From Acetatifactor sp. (GTDB taxonomy: Bacteria; Bacillota; Clostridia; Lachnospirales; Lachnospiraceae): DNA of 64,000 bases. Positions within the stretch are counted from its first letter, which is position 1. Every line of letters starts with the position of its first letter. The notes under the pieces were generated by a model, which saw nothing but the letters and a program-made list of their open reading frames with translations, made no database searches and had not been told where the DNA came from. Location of the stretch: NCBI GenBank assembly GCA_029055435.1, contig JAIDDH010000093.1:1-64000 (forward strand), read 5' to 3'. Position numbers and translations under genes: made by a program. Positions 18,040 to 26,456 of the stretch are shown in pieces.

Positions 18040-18480
18040 ATGCAGATATCCAGCAGATTTACGATAGCTGTCCATATTTTTTTATGTATTCACACTTTTG
18101 AAAAAGAAAGAAAGGTTACAAGTGATTTTCTGGCTTCCAGTGTGGAAGTAAATCCAGTTGTGATTCGGAGAATTTTATTGCAGTTAAAAGCCGCCGGACT
18201 TGTCAATGTGCAGAGAGGAACAGGCGGGGCCACAATTGCCAGACCGCTTGAGGAGATTACTTTTCTGGATATTTATAAAGCGGTGGAATGCGTGGAGGGC
18301 GGCGAATTATTTCATTTTCACCAAAATCCCAATATGGAATGTCCGGTCGGCAGAAATATCCATAATGTGCTCGATGGGAAGCTGGAACGTGTCCAGAAAG
18401 CCATGGAACAGGAAATGGAATTAATTACACTTGCAGATATTGTGAAAGAGCTGGATCAATACTTGATAAAAGTCGAATAA
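18040..18480 (+). CDS. Rrf2 family transcriptional regulator
   Basis: A 146-aa Rrf2 protein. The start at ATG 18040 (MQISSRF) fits the family N-terminus and has GAGAGG about eight bases upstream; the ATG at 18034 is too close to that site. The winged helix covers residues 1-85, with the wing RGTGGATIARP. The IscR-type triple-Cys cluster is absent: only two cysteines, in ECVEGG and MECPVG, lie in the region. It resembles the YwnA/redox-responsive branch. Targets are unknown; autoregulation is likely given the inverted repeat at its promoter. Confidence 0.9.
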   Translation: MQISSRFTIAVHIFLCIHTFEKERKVTSDFLASSVEVNPVVIRRILLQLKAAGLVNVQRGTGGATIARPLEEITFLDIYKAVECVEGGELFHFHQNPNMECPVGRNIHNVLDGKLERVQKAMEQEMELITLADIVKELDQYLIKVE

Positions 18481-18507
18481 ATTAGAAAAAACAGCAAAGA
18501 ATACATC

Positions 18508-18536
18508 TTGAATGCATAGACAAATGATGATACAAT
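18508..18536 (+). promoter_or_regulatory. promoter of the toxin-antitoxin operon
   Basis: TTGAAT (18508-18513) and TACAAT (18531-18536) have 17 bp spacing, 25 bp upstream of the antitoxin ATG. Confidence 0.6.
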
Positions 18537-18544
18537 ATGTCTAT
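18517..18544. promoter_or_regulatory. palindromic operator candidate over the TA promoter
   Basis: ATAGACA (18517-18523) and TGTCTAT (18538-18544) form a perfect 7-bp inverted repeat with a 14-base spacer. It brackets the -10 box, as expected for autorepression by a Phd/YefM antitoxin. Confidence 0.5.
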
Positions 18545-18561
18545 CAAATGGAGGTGTCAGT

Positions 18562-18840
18562 ATGTTTACACTGCAGGAATCAATTAGACCGTCAGCGGAT
18601 TTGAGAAATCACTATAATGAAATATCTAAACAATGCAGAGAAGATAACGAGGTTGTTATCATTACTGTAAATGGCAGAGGTGACACGGTTTCACTGGCGT
18701 ATGAAGAATATAAGAGAATGAAGGCTAGGATTGAACTTTTGGAGGTTCTTTCAGAGGCAGAAGATGATGTGAAAAATGGAAGGATTGCCCCTGTCAGTGA
18801 TACTTTTGATGATTTGAGAAAAATGTTACTGGAGGATTAA
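18562..18840 (+). CDS. Phd/YefM family antitoxin
   Basis: A 92-aa protein with the Phd/YefM N-terminal fold: IRPSADLRNHYNEISKQC, then VVIITVNGRGDTVSLAYEEYKRM. The C-terminal acidic tail is the usual toxin-neutralising part. GGAGGTG precedes the ATG. It is two bases from the toxin gene. Such antitoxins bind the toxin and repress their own promoter; a matching palindrome overlaps the -10 region. Confidence 0.9.
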   Translation: MFTLQESIRPSADLRNHYNEISKQCREDNEVVIITVNGRGDTVSLAYEEYKRMKARIELLEVLSEAEDDVKNGRIAPVSDTFDDLRKMLLED

Positions 18841-18842
18841 AT

Positions 18843-19160
18843 TTGAAATATAATGTAGTACGGACAGATGTAGCTGATTCCCAAATCAGGAGTATCATTT
18901 TATATGTCGCGGAAAAATTTGGTAATGATATAGCTTTGAAAAAACTGAATGATTTGGAGAAAAGCATCCTTGCTCTAGAGAATAATCCGCATATGGGCAC
19001 AGCTCCCAAATATCTCGTGTTAAAGAGGCAAGGATACAGAGTGCTTGTTCTTGAAAAGGACTTGGTATTTTATAAGATTAATGAAGATAAAAAAGAAGTA
19101 ATTATTTATGCTGTAGTAGATCAGAGACAGGATTACTTAAATATTATTCGAGGATTGTAA
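18843..19160 (+). CDS. RelE/ParE family toxin
   Basis: A 105-aa RelE/ParE-fold protein starting at TTG 18843, with GGAGG inside the antitoxin 3' end. Features are an N-terminal helix pair (ADSQIRSIILYVAEKFGN), NNPHMGTAPKY, and a C-terminal beta-sheet with YRVLVLEKDLVFYKI and VVDQRQDYLNII. Whether it is a ribosome-dependent RNase (RelE) or a gyrase poison (ParE) cannot be told from the sequence; the DLVFYKI and QRQDY elements fit the ParE-like group. The weak start codon may keep toxin below antitoxin. Confidence 0.88.
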   Translation: MKYNVVRTDVADSQIRSIILYVAEKFGNDIALKKLNDLEKSILALENNPHMGTAPKYLVLKRQGYRVLVLEKDLVFYKINEDKKEVIIYAVVDQRQDYLNIIRGL

Positions 19161-19191
19161 AACTACAAATCGGACTGATGAAACTTATAAC

Positions 19192-19223
19192 AGAGCACAA
19201 AACTTTTTTGAATGCTCTTTTTT
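19192..19223 (+). terminator. terminator of the TA operon
   Basis: A hairpin AGAGCACAAAA / TTTTG-aa-TGCTCT with an AA bulge is followed by a T run. It lies 31 bases after the toxin stop. The rest of the 19161-19369 gap is AT-rich; no clear promoter was found in it. Confidence 0.6.
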
Positions 19224-19369
19224 GCAGACCCCATTTCAATAAATTCTTATCGTTCAAAGAAATTTCCCCACAATTAATATTTCAGAAACAAAAGTCAAAC
19301 ATTTTGCAAATATTGAGGAGTTATTCTCTTTTCATCAAATGAAATAAAAAGAAATGGAGATTAACAGAC

Positions 19370-19660
19370 ATGGCAAAATCTAAGTTAGCAGAAGTGAATG
19401 AAAAAATTGCAGAGAGTGTAGTCAGCGGCTACAAAAAGATTGAAGAGGGCGTAGTCGGTGGTTACAAAAAAATTGAGGAGGGAGCGGTAGACGGCTTTAA
19501 CAAAATTGCTGATAATTTCGTGGACAATTTTCTGACAAGAGACGGCGAGTCTGTGGAAGAAGCAAGGGCAAGGCTGGCAGCAGAGCAGCAAGAAAGAGAA
19601 GCAAAAAGTGCGGCAGAACGGGCAGAGCGGGAAATGAACAGAAAGGTGGGGCTTAAATAA
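19370..19660 (+). CDS. small repetitive amphipathic-helix protein
   Basis: A 96-aa protein of unrecognised function. Residues about 15-55 hold tandem 11-residue units (VVSGYKKIEEG, VVGGYKKIEEG, AVDGFNKIADN), the period of surface-binding amphipathic helices. The C-terminal half is a charged Ala/Glu/Arg helix. No membrane segment or signal is seen. Its stop overlaps the next gene's ATG by one base (TAATG), so the two are coupled and may act together at a membrane. Confidence 0.65.
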   Translation: MAKSKLAEVNEKIAESVVSGYKKIEEGVVGGYKKIEEGAVDGFNKIADNFVDNFLTRDGESVEEARARLAAEQQEREAKSAAERAEREMNRKVGLK

Positions 19661-20028
19661 TGAAAAAAAGTACATTTGTTGCAATGATTTTAGGAACTAT
19701 TGGAGGGATTTTATTTGCTCTTGGCATGTGCATGGCATTGATACCGGAGTGGAATGCTTTTCAGCCGGGAGTCATCATGGGAGTGCTCGGGGCGATTGTG
19801 CTGCTTATTATGGTGCTTGTCTGGAGAAAAATGGAAAATAAGGCTCCTATCAAGCTGTCTGGAAAAACAATCGGGGCCACATTGATAGGCATTGTCGGCG
19901 CTCTATTGTTTGGAGTCGGTATGTGTCTGACGATGGTATGGAGCAACATGGTTGTCGGAATTATAGTCGGAATTGTGGGAATTGTAGTTCTCCTCTGTCT
20001 GATTCCGTTTATAAAAGGATTAAAGTAA
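19660..20028 (+). CDS. small four-helix membrane protein
   Basis: A 122-aa integral membrane protein with four predicted helices in two similar hairpins (FVAMILGTIGGILFALGMCMAL and IGATLIGIVGALLFGVGMCLTM are clearly related), so it looks like an internal duplication. The family is not recognised with confidence. It is translationally coupled to the 96-aa helical protein and followed by an intrinsic terminator, so the pair is a two-gene operon. Confidence 0.65.
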   Translation: MKKSTFVAMILGTIGGILFALGMCMALIPEWNAFQPGVIMGVLGAIVLLIMVLVWRKMENKAPIKLSGKTIGATLIGIVGALLFGVGMCLTMVWSNMVVGIIVGIVGIVVLLCLIPFIKGLK

Positions 20029-20037
20029 CACAAATTC

Positions 20038-20068
20038 AGACTGCGCCATAATGTAATCAGTCTTTTTG
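20038..20068 (+). terminator. intrinsic terminator
   Basis: AGACTG (20038-20043) pairs with CAGTCT (20058-20063), followed by TTTTTG. It closes the two-gene operon upstream. Confidence 0.55.
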
Positions 20069-20143
20069 TCCGATGTAAATATCAGAAGTATGTAGTTTTA
20101 TGCGAAACGGATTTTGCATATCTGATTCAGGGAGGACAAAGAG

Positions 20144-21178
20144 ATGGGAATGGAAATTTATCAAAACTACAGTCAATTTTACACGGGAACGGAGAAACTG
20201 AAAAGTTATGGTTCCAATTCGTCGGCCCAAAAGGATACGTTGGTGAAATATGAATTTAATACCACGGACAAAGACGGAAATAAGATCATGGATAAGATGT
20301 CCAAAGAGGAGACTATGAAAGCCATGAATGAGATTTCCGCGCAGTATGGGGACAATGTCATCGTACAGTTTTCGGGTGATGGTCTGGCCGCTCTTGTTGA
20401 GGGCCCGAAGGGTACCTGCATACCGCAGCCCACGGAGGAACAGTTGGCGGCAAAAGCAGAGAAGGACGCCGCATTTTTGAATGATATTGTGCAGAACGAG
20501 CATGTGGAAGTGGCTGAGGAGCATATTGCCGGGAAGATCGATTACAATAAAATCATGCATGAGAAGTCTCCTGAAGTCGCCAGGGAGGTGGACGATTATC
20601 TCCACGAGTTCGGGCGTACGAAAGATCAGAGTTACATGGCGAAAGCCGCAAAGTTGACTCTGAATTGGTTTTTAGATAATTATTCCAAGCATTCCGACTG
20701 GTTTGAAGTGCGGCCGGAAAGCAAAACAGTGGCGGCGGACAATGGAACGAAACTGAGCAGCAAGGCGCAGAAGCTCTTAAAAGAATTGTCCAAAAAGTAT
20801 GGTAATATGGATTTTCTGGTTGGCAGCTCTAAGGACATGAAGTCACTGATGGCCAACAGCAAAAAGGAATATTCGGTACTGTTCTCAGCGGAAGAGTTGG
20901 AGAAAATGGCTTCCGATGACAGCTACAGGGATGAAATGCTGGGCAAAATAAACCGTTTGGTTGATTTCTCGAACCGTATCAATCGGGAATTTGGATTTGT
21001 TTCCAACGGTAATTCGATTGTAAACAGTATGGTGTCCAAATATGGACTTGCCCTGAATGAAGACGGAAAGGTATCTCTTTTTGCCGAACTCACAGATAAG
21101 TCCGGAAATAAACCGACGACCCTGCAGGCTTCTTCCGAGGATGAATTAATCGGGCTGATCAGGCAGTATCGTAAATAA
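20144..21178 (+). CDS. hypothetical protein, 344 aa
   Basis: The function is not recognised. GGAGG lies eight bases before the ATG, and terminators on both sides make it a single-gene unit. The protein is hydrophilic, with no signal peptide and no membrane segment. The N-terminus is rich in Tyr, Ser and Asn (YQNYSQFYTGTEKLKSYG), the middle is helical and charged, and the C-terminus holds NREFGFVSNGNSIVNSM. The style is like Lachnospiraceae-specific DUF6033-type proteins, but I cannot confirm that family. Confidence 0.6.
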   Translation: MGMEIYQNYSQFYTGTEKLKSYGSNSSAQKDTLVKYEFNTTDKDGNKIMDKMSKEETMKAMNEISAQYGDNVIVQFSGDGLAALVEGPKGTCIPQPTEEQLAAKAEKDAAFLNDIVQNEHVEVAEEHIAGKIDYNKIMHEKSPEVAREVDDYLHEFGRTKDQSYMAKAAKLTLNWFLDNYSKHSDWFEVRPESKTVAADNGTKLSSKAQKLLKELSKKYGNMDFLVGSSKDMKSLMANSKKEYSVLFSAEELEKMASDDSYRDEMLGKINRLVDFSNRINREFGFVSNGNSIVNSMVSKYGLALNEDGKVSLFAELTDKSGNKPTTLQASSEDELIGLIRQYRK

Positions 21179-21227
21179 TCTCAATTGGAAGATATCGTCT
21201 TGAGATTTGGCAGTTATTTTGGCACAT

Positions 21228-21270
21228 AAGGGGAACTGCGCATTGATTTTTAGTGCGGCAGTTCCCTTTT
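21228..21270 (+). terminator. intrinsic terminator
   Basis: AAGGGGAACTGC (21228-21239) pairs with GCAGTTCCCTTTT, with a loop rich in T. It ends the 344-aa gene. Downstream, TATAAT at 21330-21335 is a candidate -10 for the next operon, without a good -35 box. Confidence 0.8.
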
Positions 21271-21354
21271 ATTTTACTTTGTTCACAATTTGGACACAAA
21301 TTACAAACAAAACTCAAATAAAAGTAAGCTATAATCTCTTGCAGGAGGTGCCCG

Positions 21355-22281
21355 ATGAAAAAAATATTCTTTTTGCCGCCGATTCCGACCCTGCTGATTT
21401 CGATTCCGGCTTACGGGCTTGTCATATATGCGCTCATAGATGAAAATGTAAATCCGGTGATTGCGTATGTCTCGTATTTTTTGTCAGCTTACGCGCTTGT
21501 TATCACCGTTACAGGAATTATAAGCGCCGTGCGTTTTGCCAGACAAGGTATAGGGGAGCATCCGTTTGTGAGGAAGGTGCTGGCTATACCCGTGGTCAGC
21601 AGGTATCTGAGGGACGACATGTTCCGGGCAGAGATCGCTCTATATCAGGGATTTTTGATAAATCTTTTTTATGCGGGCGTCAAAATGTTTTCTGGAATCT
21701 ACTATAAATCCGTGTGGTTCGCAACGCTGGCAGTATACTATATCCTGCTCGCCGTCATGCGGTTTTCCCTGCTTCATCGTGTGAGAAAAGAAGTGGAGGT
21801 TGGTAAAAATAAGGTTTCGGAATGGCGAAGATACCGTCTGTGCGGGATCATTTTATTGTTTATGAACTTTGCATTGTCAGGCATTGTTGTCCTTGTCATA
21901 CGTCAGAACAGCGGCTTTGAATATCCCGGGGTGCTTATTTATATTATGGCAATGTACACATTTTACGCAGCTATTACGGCTGTCTGGAATGTGATAAAAT
22001 TCAGGAAGTATGGCAGTCCGGTTTTGTCGGCGGCAAAGGTAATCAGCCTGACAGCCGCAATGGTTTCCATGCTTTCTCTGGAGACAGCCATGCTGACGCA
22101 GTTTGGGGCGGGAGATGACGCGGCTTTCCGGCAGATCATGACGGCGTCCACCGGGGCGGGAGTGAGCGTCATTGTGCTGGGGATGGCAATTTATATGATC
22201 GTACACGCAACAAAGAGTTTGAAAAGCGGGAACTGGAAAGGAGAAGCGGTTTATGATCCATATATTGGTAGTGGAAGATGA
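21355..22281 (+). CDS. multi-pass membrane protein upstream of a two-component system
   Basis: A 308-aa protein with about eight predicted membrane helices and AGGAGGTG before the ATG. The family is not recognised. Motifs include MFRAEIALYQGFLINLFYAG and ETAMLTQFGAG. Its 3' end overlaps the response regulator gene by 29 bases, so expression is coupled. Genes in this position are often sensors' partners or transporters regulated by the adjacent system; which applies here cannot be told. Confidence 0.7.
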   Translation: MKKIFFLPPIPTLLISIPAYGLVIYALIDENVNPVIAYVSYFLSAYALVITVTGIISAVRFARQGIGEHPFVRKVLAIPVVSRYLRDDMFRAEIALYQGFLINLFYAGVKMFSGIYYKSVWFATLAVYYILLAVMRFSLLHRVRKEVEVGKNKVSEWRRYRLCGIILLFMNFALSGIVVLVIRQNSGFEYPGVLIYIMAMYTFYAAITAVWNVIKFRKYGSPVLSAAKVISLTAAMVSMLSLETAMLTQFGAGDDAAFRQIMTASTGAGVSVIVLGMAIYMIVHATKSLKSGNWKGEAVYDPYIGSGR

Positions 22282-22924
22282 TGTGAAGCTGAACCAGATT
22301 GTCTGCACTTATTTAAACGACAGCGGTTTTCAGACAAAAGGCTGTCTGAATGCAAAGGAAGCCTATGAGGAAATGTATAATAACCTGTATGAGCTGATTA
22401 TTTCAGATATTATGATGCCGGAAATCGACGGATTTGAATTTGCCCGTACAGTAAGACAGGTAAACAAGACAATTCCTATTCTGTTTATGTCGGCGAAAGA
22501 TGATCTGCCCTCCAAGCAAAAGGGCTTCCAGATTGGCATAGATGACTATATGGTGAAACCTGTGGAGCTGGACGAACTGCTTCTGCGGGTGCGGGCGCTT
22601 CTGCGGCGGGCAAATATTGAGATGGAGAGGAAGATCACGGTGGGCAATCTGGTGCTGGATGCGGACGGAATGAGCGCAGAGATAGATGGTGAGGAGATTG
22701 CCCTGACCACGAGGGAATTTAATATTATCTATAAATTGCTGTCCTATCCCAAGAAAACATTCTCAAGAGGACAGCTCATGGATGAGTTCTGGGGCGTGGA
22801 GAGTGAGACGAGCCTCCGGGCCGTGGATGTCTATGTGACGAAGCTGCGGGATAAGCTTTCAGCCTGTGACGGGTTTAAAATCGTGACGGTGAGAGGTCTC
22901 GGATATAAGGCGGTGCTGCAATGA
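22253..22924 (+). CDS. OmpR/PhoB-family response regulator
   Basis: A 223-aa protein with a receiver domain (Asp9/Asp10 in VVEDD, phospho-acceptor Asp52 in ISDIMMPEIDG, Lys in VKPVELDELLLRV) and an OmpR-type winged helix (LTTREFNIIYKLLSYP; RAVDVYVTKLRDKL; VRGLGYKA). It starts inside the preceding membrane-protein gene and its stop overlaps the kinase start (ATGA). The cognate kinase follows directly. Targets are unknown and may include this operon. Confidence 0.95.
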   Translation: MIHILVVEDDVKLNQIVCTYLNDSGFQTKGCLNAKEAYEEMYNNLYELIISDIMMPEIDGFEFARTVRQVNKTIPILFMSAKDDLPSKQKGFQIGIDDYMVKPVELDELLLRVRALLRRANIEMERKITVGNLVLDADGMSAEIDGEEIALTTREFNIIYKLLSYPKKTFSRGQLMDEFWGVESETSLRAVDVYVTKLRDKLSACDGFKIVTVRGLGYKAVLQ

Positions 22925-24009
22925 AAAAAAATCAGGTCAATTATTATGCCCGAATAAAGGAAAGACGGTTTACGCTTTCTCTTTTTGCCATTTACTGCGG
23001 TATACTCCTTCTGATGTCTGGCATCCATACGGGATTGATCGTGCTGATGAACGATCTGCACTGTAATGTATTTATTCAGTCTACCGTCCCGATTCTGTAC
23101 TGGGGATTAGCGGCGCTGGGAATCACGATATTTACGAGGAAAAGGGTAAAAGATACCTATGAGATACCTCTGCACAGTATGGCGGAAGCTACCGGAAAGG
23201 TTGCCAGAGGAGATTTTTCCGTGTATGTCCCTCCCCTGCATACAGCGGATAAACTGGATTATCTGGATATCATGATTATGGACTTTAATAAGATGGTAGA
23301 GGAATTGGGGAGCATTGAGACCCTGAAAACGGATTTTGTCTCCAATGTGTCCCATGAGATGAAAACACCGATTGCAGTGATCAAGAACTATGCGGAAATC
23401 CTTCAGCTGGAGCAGATAGAAGATGAGGCGAGAAAAGAATATGCGAATTCCATAGAAAATGCGGCGACAAGACTCTCCAATCTGATCAGCAATATTTTAA
23501 AGCTCAACAAGCTGGAGAATCAGAGCATTCTGCCGGAGACGGAGGATTATGACCTATGCCGGCAGCTATGTGAGTGTATCTTACAGTTTGAAGATGCATG
23601 GGATGAAAAGGAGATTGAGCTTGACACCCGGATAGAGGATGCGGCAATGGTAAAAGCAGACGCCAATCTGATGGAGCTTGTGTGGAATAACCTGATCTCC
23701 AATGCAATTAAATTTACCGGCAAAGGAGGCAGTGTCACGATTTGCCAGACGTCGGATGAAAGTCATATCATAGTTGCGGTCTCTGACACGGGATGCGGTA
23801 TAGCGAAAGAGAATATGAACCATATTTTTGACAAGTTTTATCAGGGAGACACTTCCCACTCGAAGGAGGGGAACGGGCTTGGCCTTGCTTTGGTGAAGCG
23901 GGTGTTGGAACTTATGGATGGAGATATTCAGGTGGTCAGTGAAGAGGGAAAGGGCAGCACGTTTACCGTTACACTGCCTGTGGCTGGCGTTGGCAGCCAT
24001 GAGTTTTAA
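22921..24009 (+). CDS. sensor histidine kinase
   Basis: A 362-aa kinase with two membrane helices (residues about 20-43 and 55-72) separated by a very short outside loop, a HAMP-like linker (GKVARGDFSVYVPP), a HisKA domain with phospho-acceptor His145 (SNVSHEMKTPIAVIKNY) and a HATPase_c domain (N box WNNLISNAIKFTGKG, DTGCGIAKEN, GNGLGLALVKR). The short loop points to sensing inside the membrane or through the neighbouring membrane proteins rather than of an external ligand. Confidence 0.95.
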   Translation: MKKNQVNYYARIKERRFTLSLFAIYCGILLLMSGIHTGLIVLMNDLHCNVFIQSTVPILYWGLAALGITIFTRKRVKDTYEIPLHSMAEATGKVARGDFSVYVPPLHTADKLDYLDIMIMDFNKMVEELGSIETLKTDFVSNVSHEMKTPIAVIKNYAEILQLEQIEDEARKEYANSIENAATRLSNLISNILKLNKLENQSILPETEDYDLCRQLCECILQFEDAWDEKEIELDTRIEDAAMVKADANLMELVWNNLISNAIKFTGKGGSVTICQTSDESHIIVAVSDTGCGIAKENMNHIFDKFYQGDTSHSKEGNGLGLALVKRVLELMDGDIQVVSEEGKGSTFTVTLPVAGVGSHEF

Positions 24010-24026
24010 TAAGGGGGTATGTGAAA

Positions 24027-24578
24027 ATGGATGTTTCGGAAAAACCGCAAAAGAATTTTGTCGGGTATGAATATAAGGAAATCACGGCGGACAGCAGCAG
24101 AATATCTTTTCTGCTTGACGGGTATGAGAATTTCGGTTGGGAGATTGACGGAAAGATACAGGAGAGAAGCGGCCCTGATACAGTGTCCCGGCAGAAGCTG
24201 ACCCTACATCTTAAGCGGAACCGTAAGATAGTCAACAAGGCGGAGCTGACAAGACTCCAGAGAAATTTTGAGGCATGTGTCAGAGAAATCGATACACTGG
24301 AAAAATCAAAAACCTCCGTCGCCACTATGTATGCGATCATACTCGGGATTTTTGGAACGGCATTCATAGCGGGCGCCACCTTTGCGGTGACAGCACAGCC
24401 GCCGCAGTATATTTTATGTATTCTGCTGGCCATACCGGGATTTTTGGGATGGATATTTCCCTATTTCCTTTACAAAAGAAAAGCAGAGAAGCAGGCGGAA
24501 AAGCTTACACCATTAATCGAAGCAAAATATGATGAAATCTATGAAATATGTGAAAAAGGAAGTAAGCTGCTCTATTGA
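24027..24578 (+). CDS. two-helix membrane protein of the TCS operon
   Basis: A 183-aa protein from ATG 24027, nine bases after AAGGGGG; the GTG at 24021 is too close to that site. A soluble N-terminal part of about 95 residues precedes two membrane helices (MYAIILGIFGTAFIAGATFAV; ILCILLAIPGFLGWIFPYF) and a charged tail. It is the last gene of the membrane protein-RR-HK operon and is followed by a strong terminator. The family is not recognised. Confidence 0.7.
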   Translation: MDVSEKPQKNFVGYEYKEITADSSRISFLLDGYENFGWEIDGKIQERSGPDTVSRQKLTLHLKRNRKIVNKAELTRLQRNFEACVREIDTLEKSKTSVATMYAIILGIFGTAFIAGATFAVTAQPPQYILCILLAIPGFLGWIFPYFLYKRKAEKQAEKLTPLIEAKYDEIYEICEKGSKLLY

Positions 24579-24594
24579 GCAGCTTCTTTTTTTT
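24559..24594 (+). terminator. strong intrinsic terminator
   Basis: GAAGTAAGCTGCTC pairs with GAGCAGCTTC around a TATT loop, followed by a run of eight T. It overlaps the end of the preceding gene and separates it from the injection-system operon. Confidence 0.9.
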
Positions 24595-24638
24595 GATATT
24601 TTTTAGATATCTGCGCAAAATCAGTCACTATTATATTA

Positions 24639-24692
24639 TTTTACTACAGATTAGTAGTAAAATTAAAATGCTGTCGGACTTTGTGGTATTAT
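24639..24692 (+). promoter_or_regulatory. candidate promoter region of the eCIS operon with palindrome
   Basis: The gap 24579-24812 holds a perfect inverted repeat TTTTACTAC-N6-GTAGTAAAA (24639-24662) and, 21 bases on, an extended -10 TGgTATTAT (24684-24692) without a clear -35. The palindrome lies where a repressor or activator of the -10 would bind. A weak promoter needing an activator would fit a costly, conditionally expressed operon. The transcript start would be about 115 bases upstream of the first gene. Confidence 0.4.
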
Positions 24693-24812
24693 GTAGAAAA
24701 ATGAATGATATCAGTCAGATTTAGAATTTATTCATGATGAAATGGGATAAAAAGTGCCTTTTTGTGAATGAATTCCTGCAATTTTTGTGACTTTTATAGA
24801 GGGAGGAAGGAT

Positions 24813-26456
24813 ATGGAAAAGCGAGAGATCGTTCAAAACGGTTCTTTTATCAAGAATTGCTATTATCCCGGGAAGCTGCTTCATGCCAGCGACTTTATAA
24901 AAGAGCAGGAATATGGCAGCCGCAAATTAGAATTTATGAATCGTAAATTCCAGGGCTGCGGTATCATTGAGGGATTGGAGGTTCAGGTTGGAAGGGATGG
25001 CGGGCTGAGTCTTACCGCGGGCAGCGCCATAGACCCCCGGGGGCGGATTCTTTTATCGCCCCGGGATACAAAATGGGAAATAGATGATATCGAGAACCTG
25101 GACAGAGAAACAGAACAGGATTTTATTCTGGGAATCCATTACACCGAGAAGCCTGTGGAGACGGAGCAGGTTTTTGTGAATGAGGATGCGGGTGTCTGTC
25201 AGGTGGCGAGAGTCGCGGAGACGATCTCTTTGGAAGCTTATTCCAGAGACGAATGGCGGCGGCTGTGGGCGCCGGGCAGCAGGGGAGGAGAATTGCTCGT
25301 ACAGGAAAAGGTGCTGTATGAGAAGGAAGGCGTGCGGCTGGTACTGCGGCTGCCCGGCCTGATTCCCAGGGATTGTATATTTAAGCTGCGCCTGCAGATA
25401 CAGGCAGCGGGAAATGCAAAGGCGCATATCCGATGGCGCGGCGTGGCAAAGCTTCAGGGAGCGTTTTTTTCTGCGTCCGGGAAATCTTTTCAGCTTTTGG
25501 AGAAAGAGTGGACCGGTCTTTCGGGCACTGTGCAGCAGGAGTGGGAGCTTTGTACGGAGGAGAACAGGAAGCTTCCGGTAGCGCTGGAGCTGAGCCAATT
25601 GGAAGTGGCGGTGGAGGGAATTGCTCTCGAAACGCCGGATACCTGTCAATTCTATATAGATACTGCGGCCGAGTATTATACGACAGCGCGAAAAACTCTG
25701 CGGGAGACGCATGAATATAAAAAACCATCGGGAAAAGAGCAGGATAATCCTGCGGACTGGCTTCCTCTGGCGCGCATGAAGCTTCAGCGGGATTCGGAGG
25801 AAGAGAAATATTCCCTTTTTTTAATCGAGGATTCCGGTCTGAGATTCTATACGATTCGGCCGGGCGAGGAGGAGATGCTTTGGCGGATTGAGGAAGAGAA
25901 CGGTATCGTTGATATTCGATGGAGGAATCTGTTAAAGGAATTTAGATGGAAACAGCAGCCATCATTACCGCAGTCGTCGTTACCGCGGCCCTCATTGCCC
26001 CCGCAGGGGCCGTCAGTCTGCCCGGAGCCGGGAAACATTCCGGAACGGCTGCAGGAGCTGATACAGGAGGAAAAGAGTAAATGCATCAGGCGTGGGGTGA
26101 CGGTGATTCCCATTCCCGGGCGTTACCGGCGCGGACAGGTATTATATTCCGATGAAATCGCCCACGGATTTCCGGGTGAGGAAGTGTTGATCTTCTGGGG
26201 AGTGATTTACGAGAACCGCGATCATGTGTATTGGAATCACAGTAAAATACAGTATACAGTAGTTCAGGGAGAGCAGAAGCTATTCCCCAGGCTGTGGGAT
26301 ACGGGCCGGGAGGGCGGTCGGAATATCGAGAGACAGGCGCTCCGGCAGAACGTGGAGAAGGGAACCTTTCAGATCGCGCTGACATTGTCGGCCGGTTTTA
26401 GGAAAAACAGAGGCAGGGAGGTCGCCATTTCATGGACAGCGGTCAGGACAGGTTAG
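24813..26456 (+). CDS. first eCIS-operon protein, unassigned structural/accessory candidate
   Basis: A 547-aa protein from ATG 24813 (GGGAGGAAGG upstream; an in-frame ATG at 24768 lacks a site). The N-terminus has a module also seen beside other tail-like systems: YYPGKLLHASDFIKEQ, then NRKFQGCGIIEGLEV and SAIDPRGRILLSP. The middle is beta-rich. A Pro-rich linker (residues about 385-405) precedes a C-terminal beta domain. It overlaps the DUF4255 gene by 25 bases. No enzyme motif is seen. It could be a baseplate, collar or host-contact component. Confidence 0.6.
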   Translation: MEKREIVQNGSFIKNCYYPGKLLHASDFIKEQEYGSRKLEFMNRKFQGCGIIEGLEVQVGRDGGLSLTAGSAIDPRGRILLSPRDTKWEIDDIENLDRETEQDFILGIHYTEKPVETEQVFVNEDAGVCQVARVAETISLEAYSRDEWRRLWAPGSRGGELLVQEKVLYEKEGVRLVLRLPGLIPRDCIFKLRLQIQAAGNAKAHIRWRGVAKLQGAFFSASGKSFQLLEKEWTGLSGTVQQEWELCTEENRKLPVALELSQLEVAVEGIALETPDTCQFYIDTAAEYYTTARKTLRETHEYKKPSGKEQDNPADWLPLARMKLQRDSEEEKYSLFLIEDSGLRFYTIRPGEEEMLWRIEEENGIVDIRWRNLLKEFRWKQQPSLPQSSLPRPSLPPQGPSVCPEPGNIPERLQELIQEEKSKCIRRGVTVIPIPGRYRRGQVLYSDEIAHGFPGEEVLIFWGVIYENRDHVYWNHSKIQYTVVQGEQKLFPRLWDTGREGGRNIERQALRQNVEKGTFQIALTLSAGFRKNRGREVAISWTAVRTG

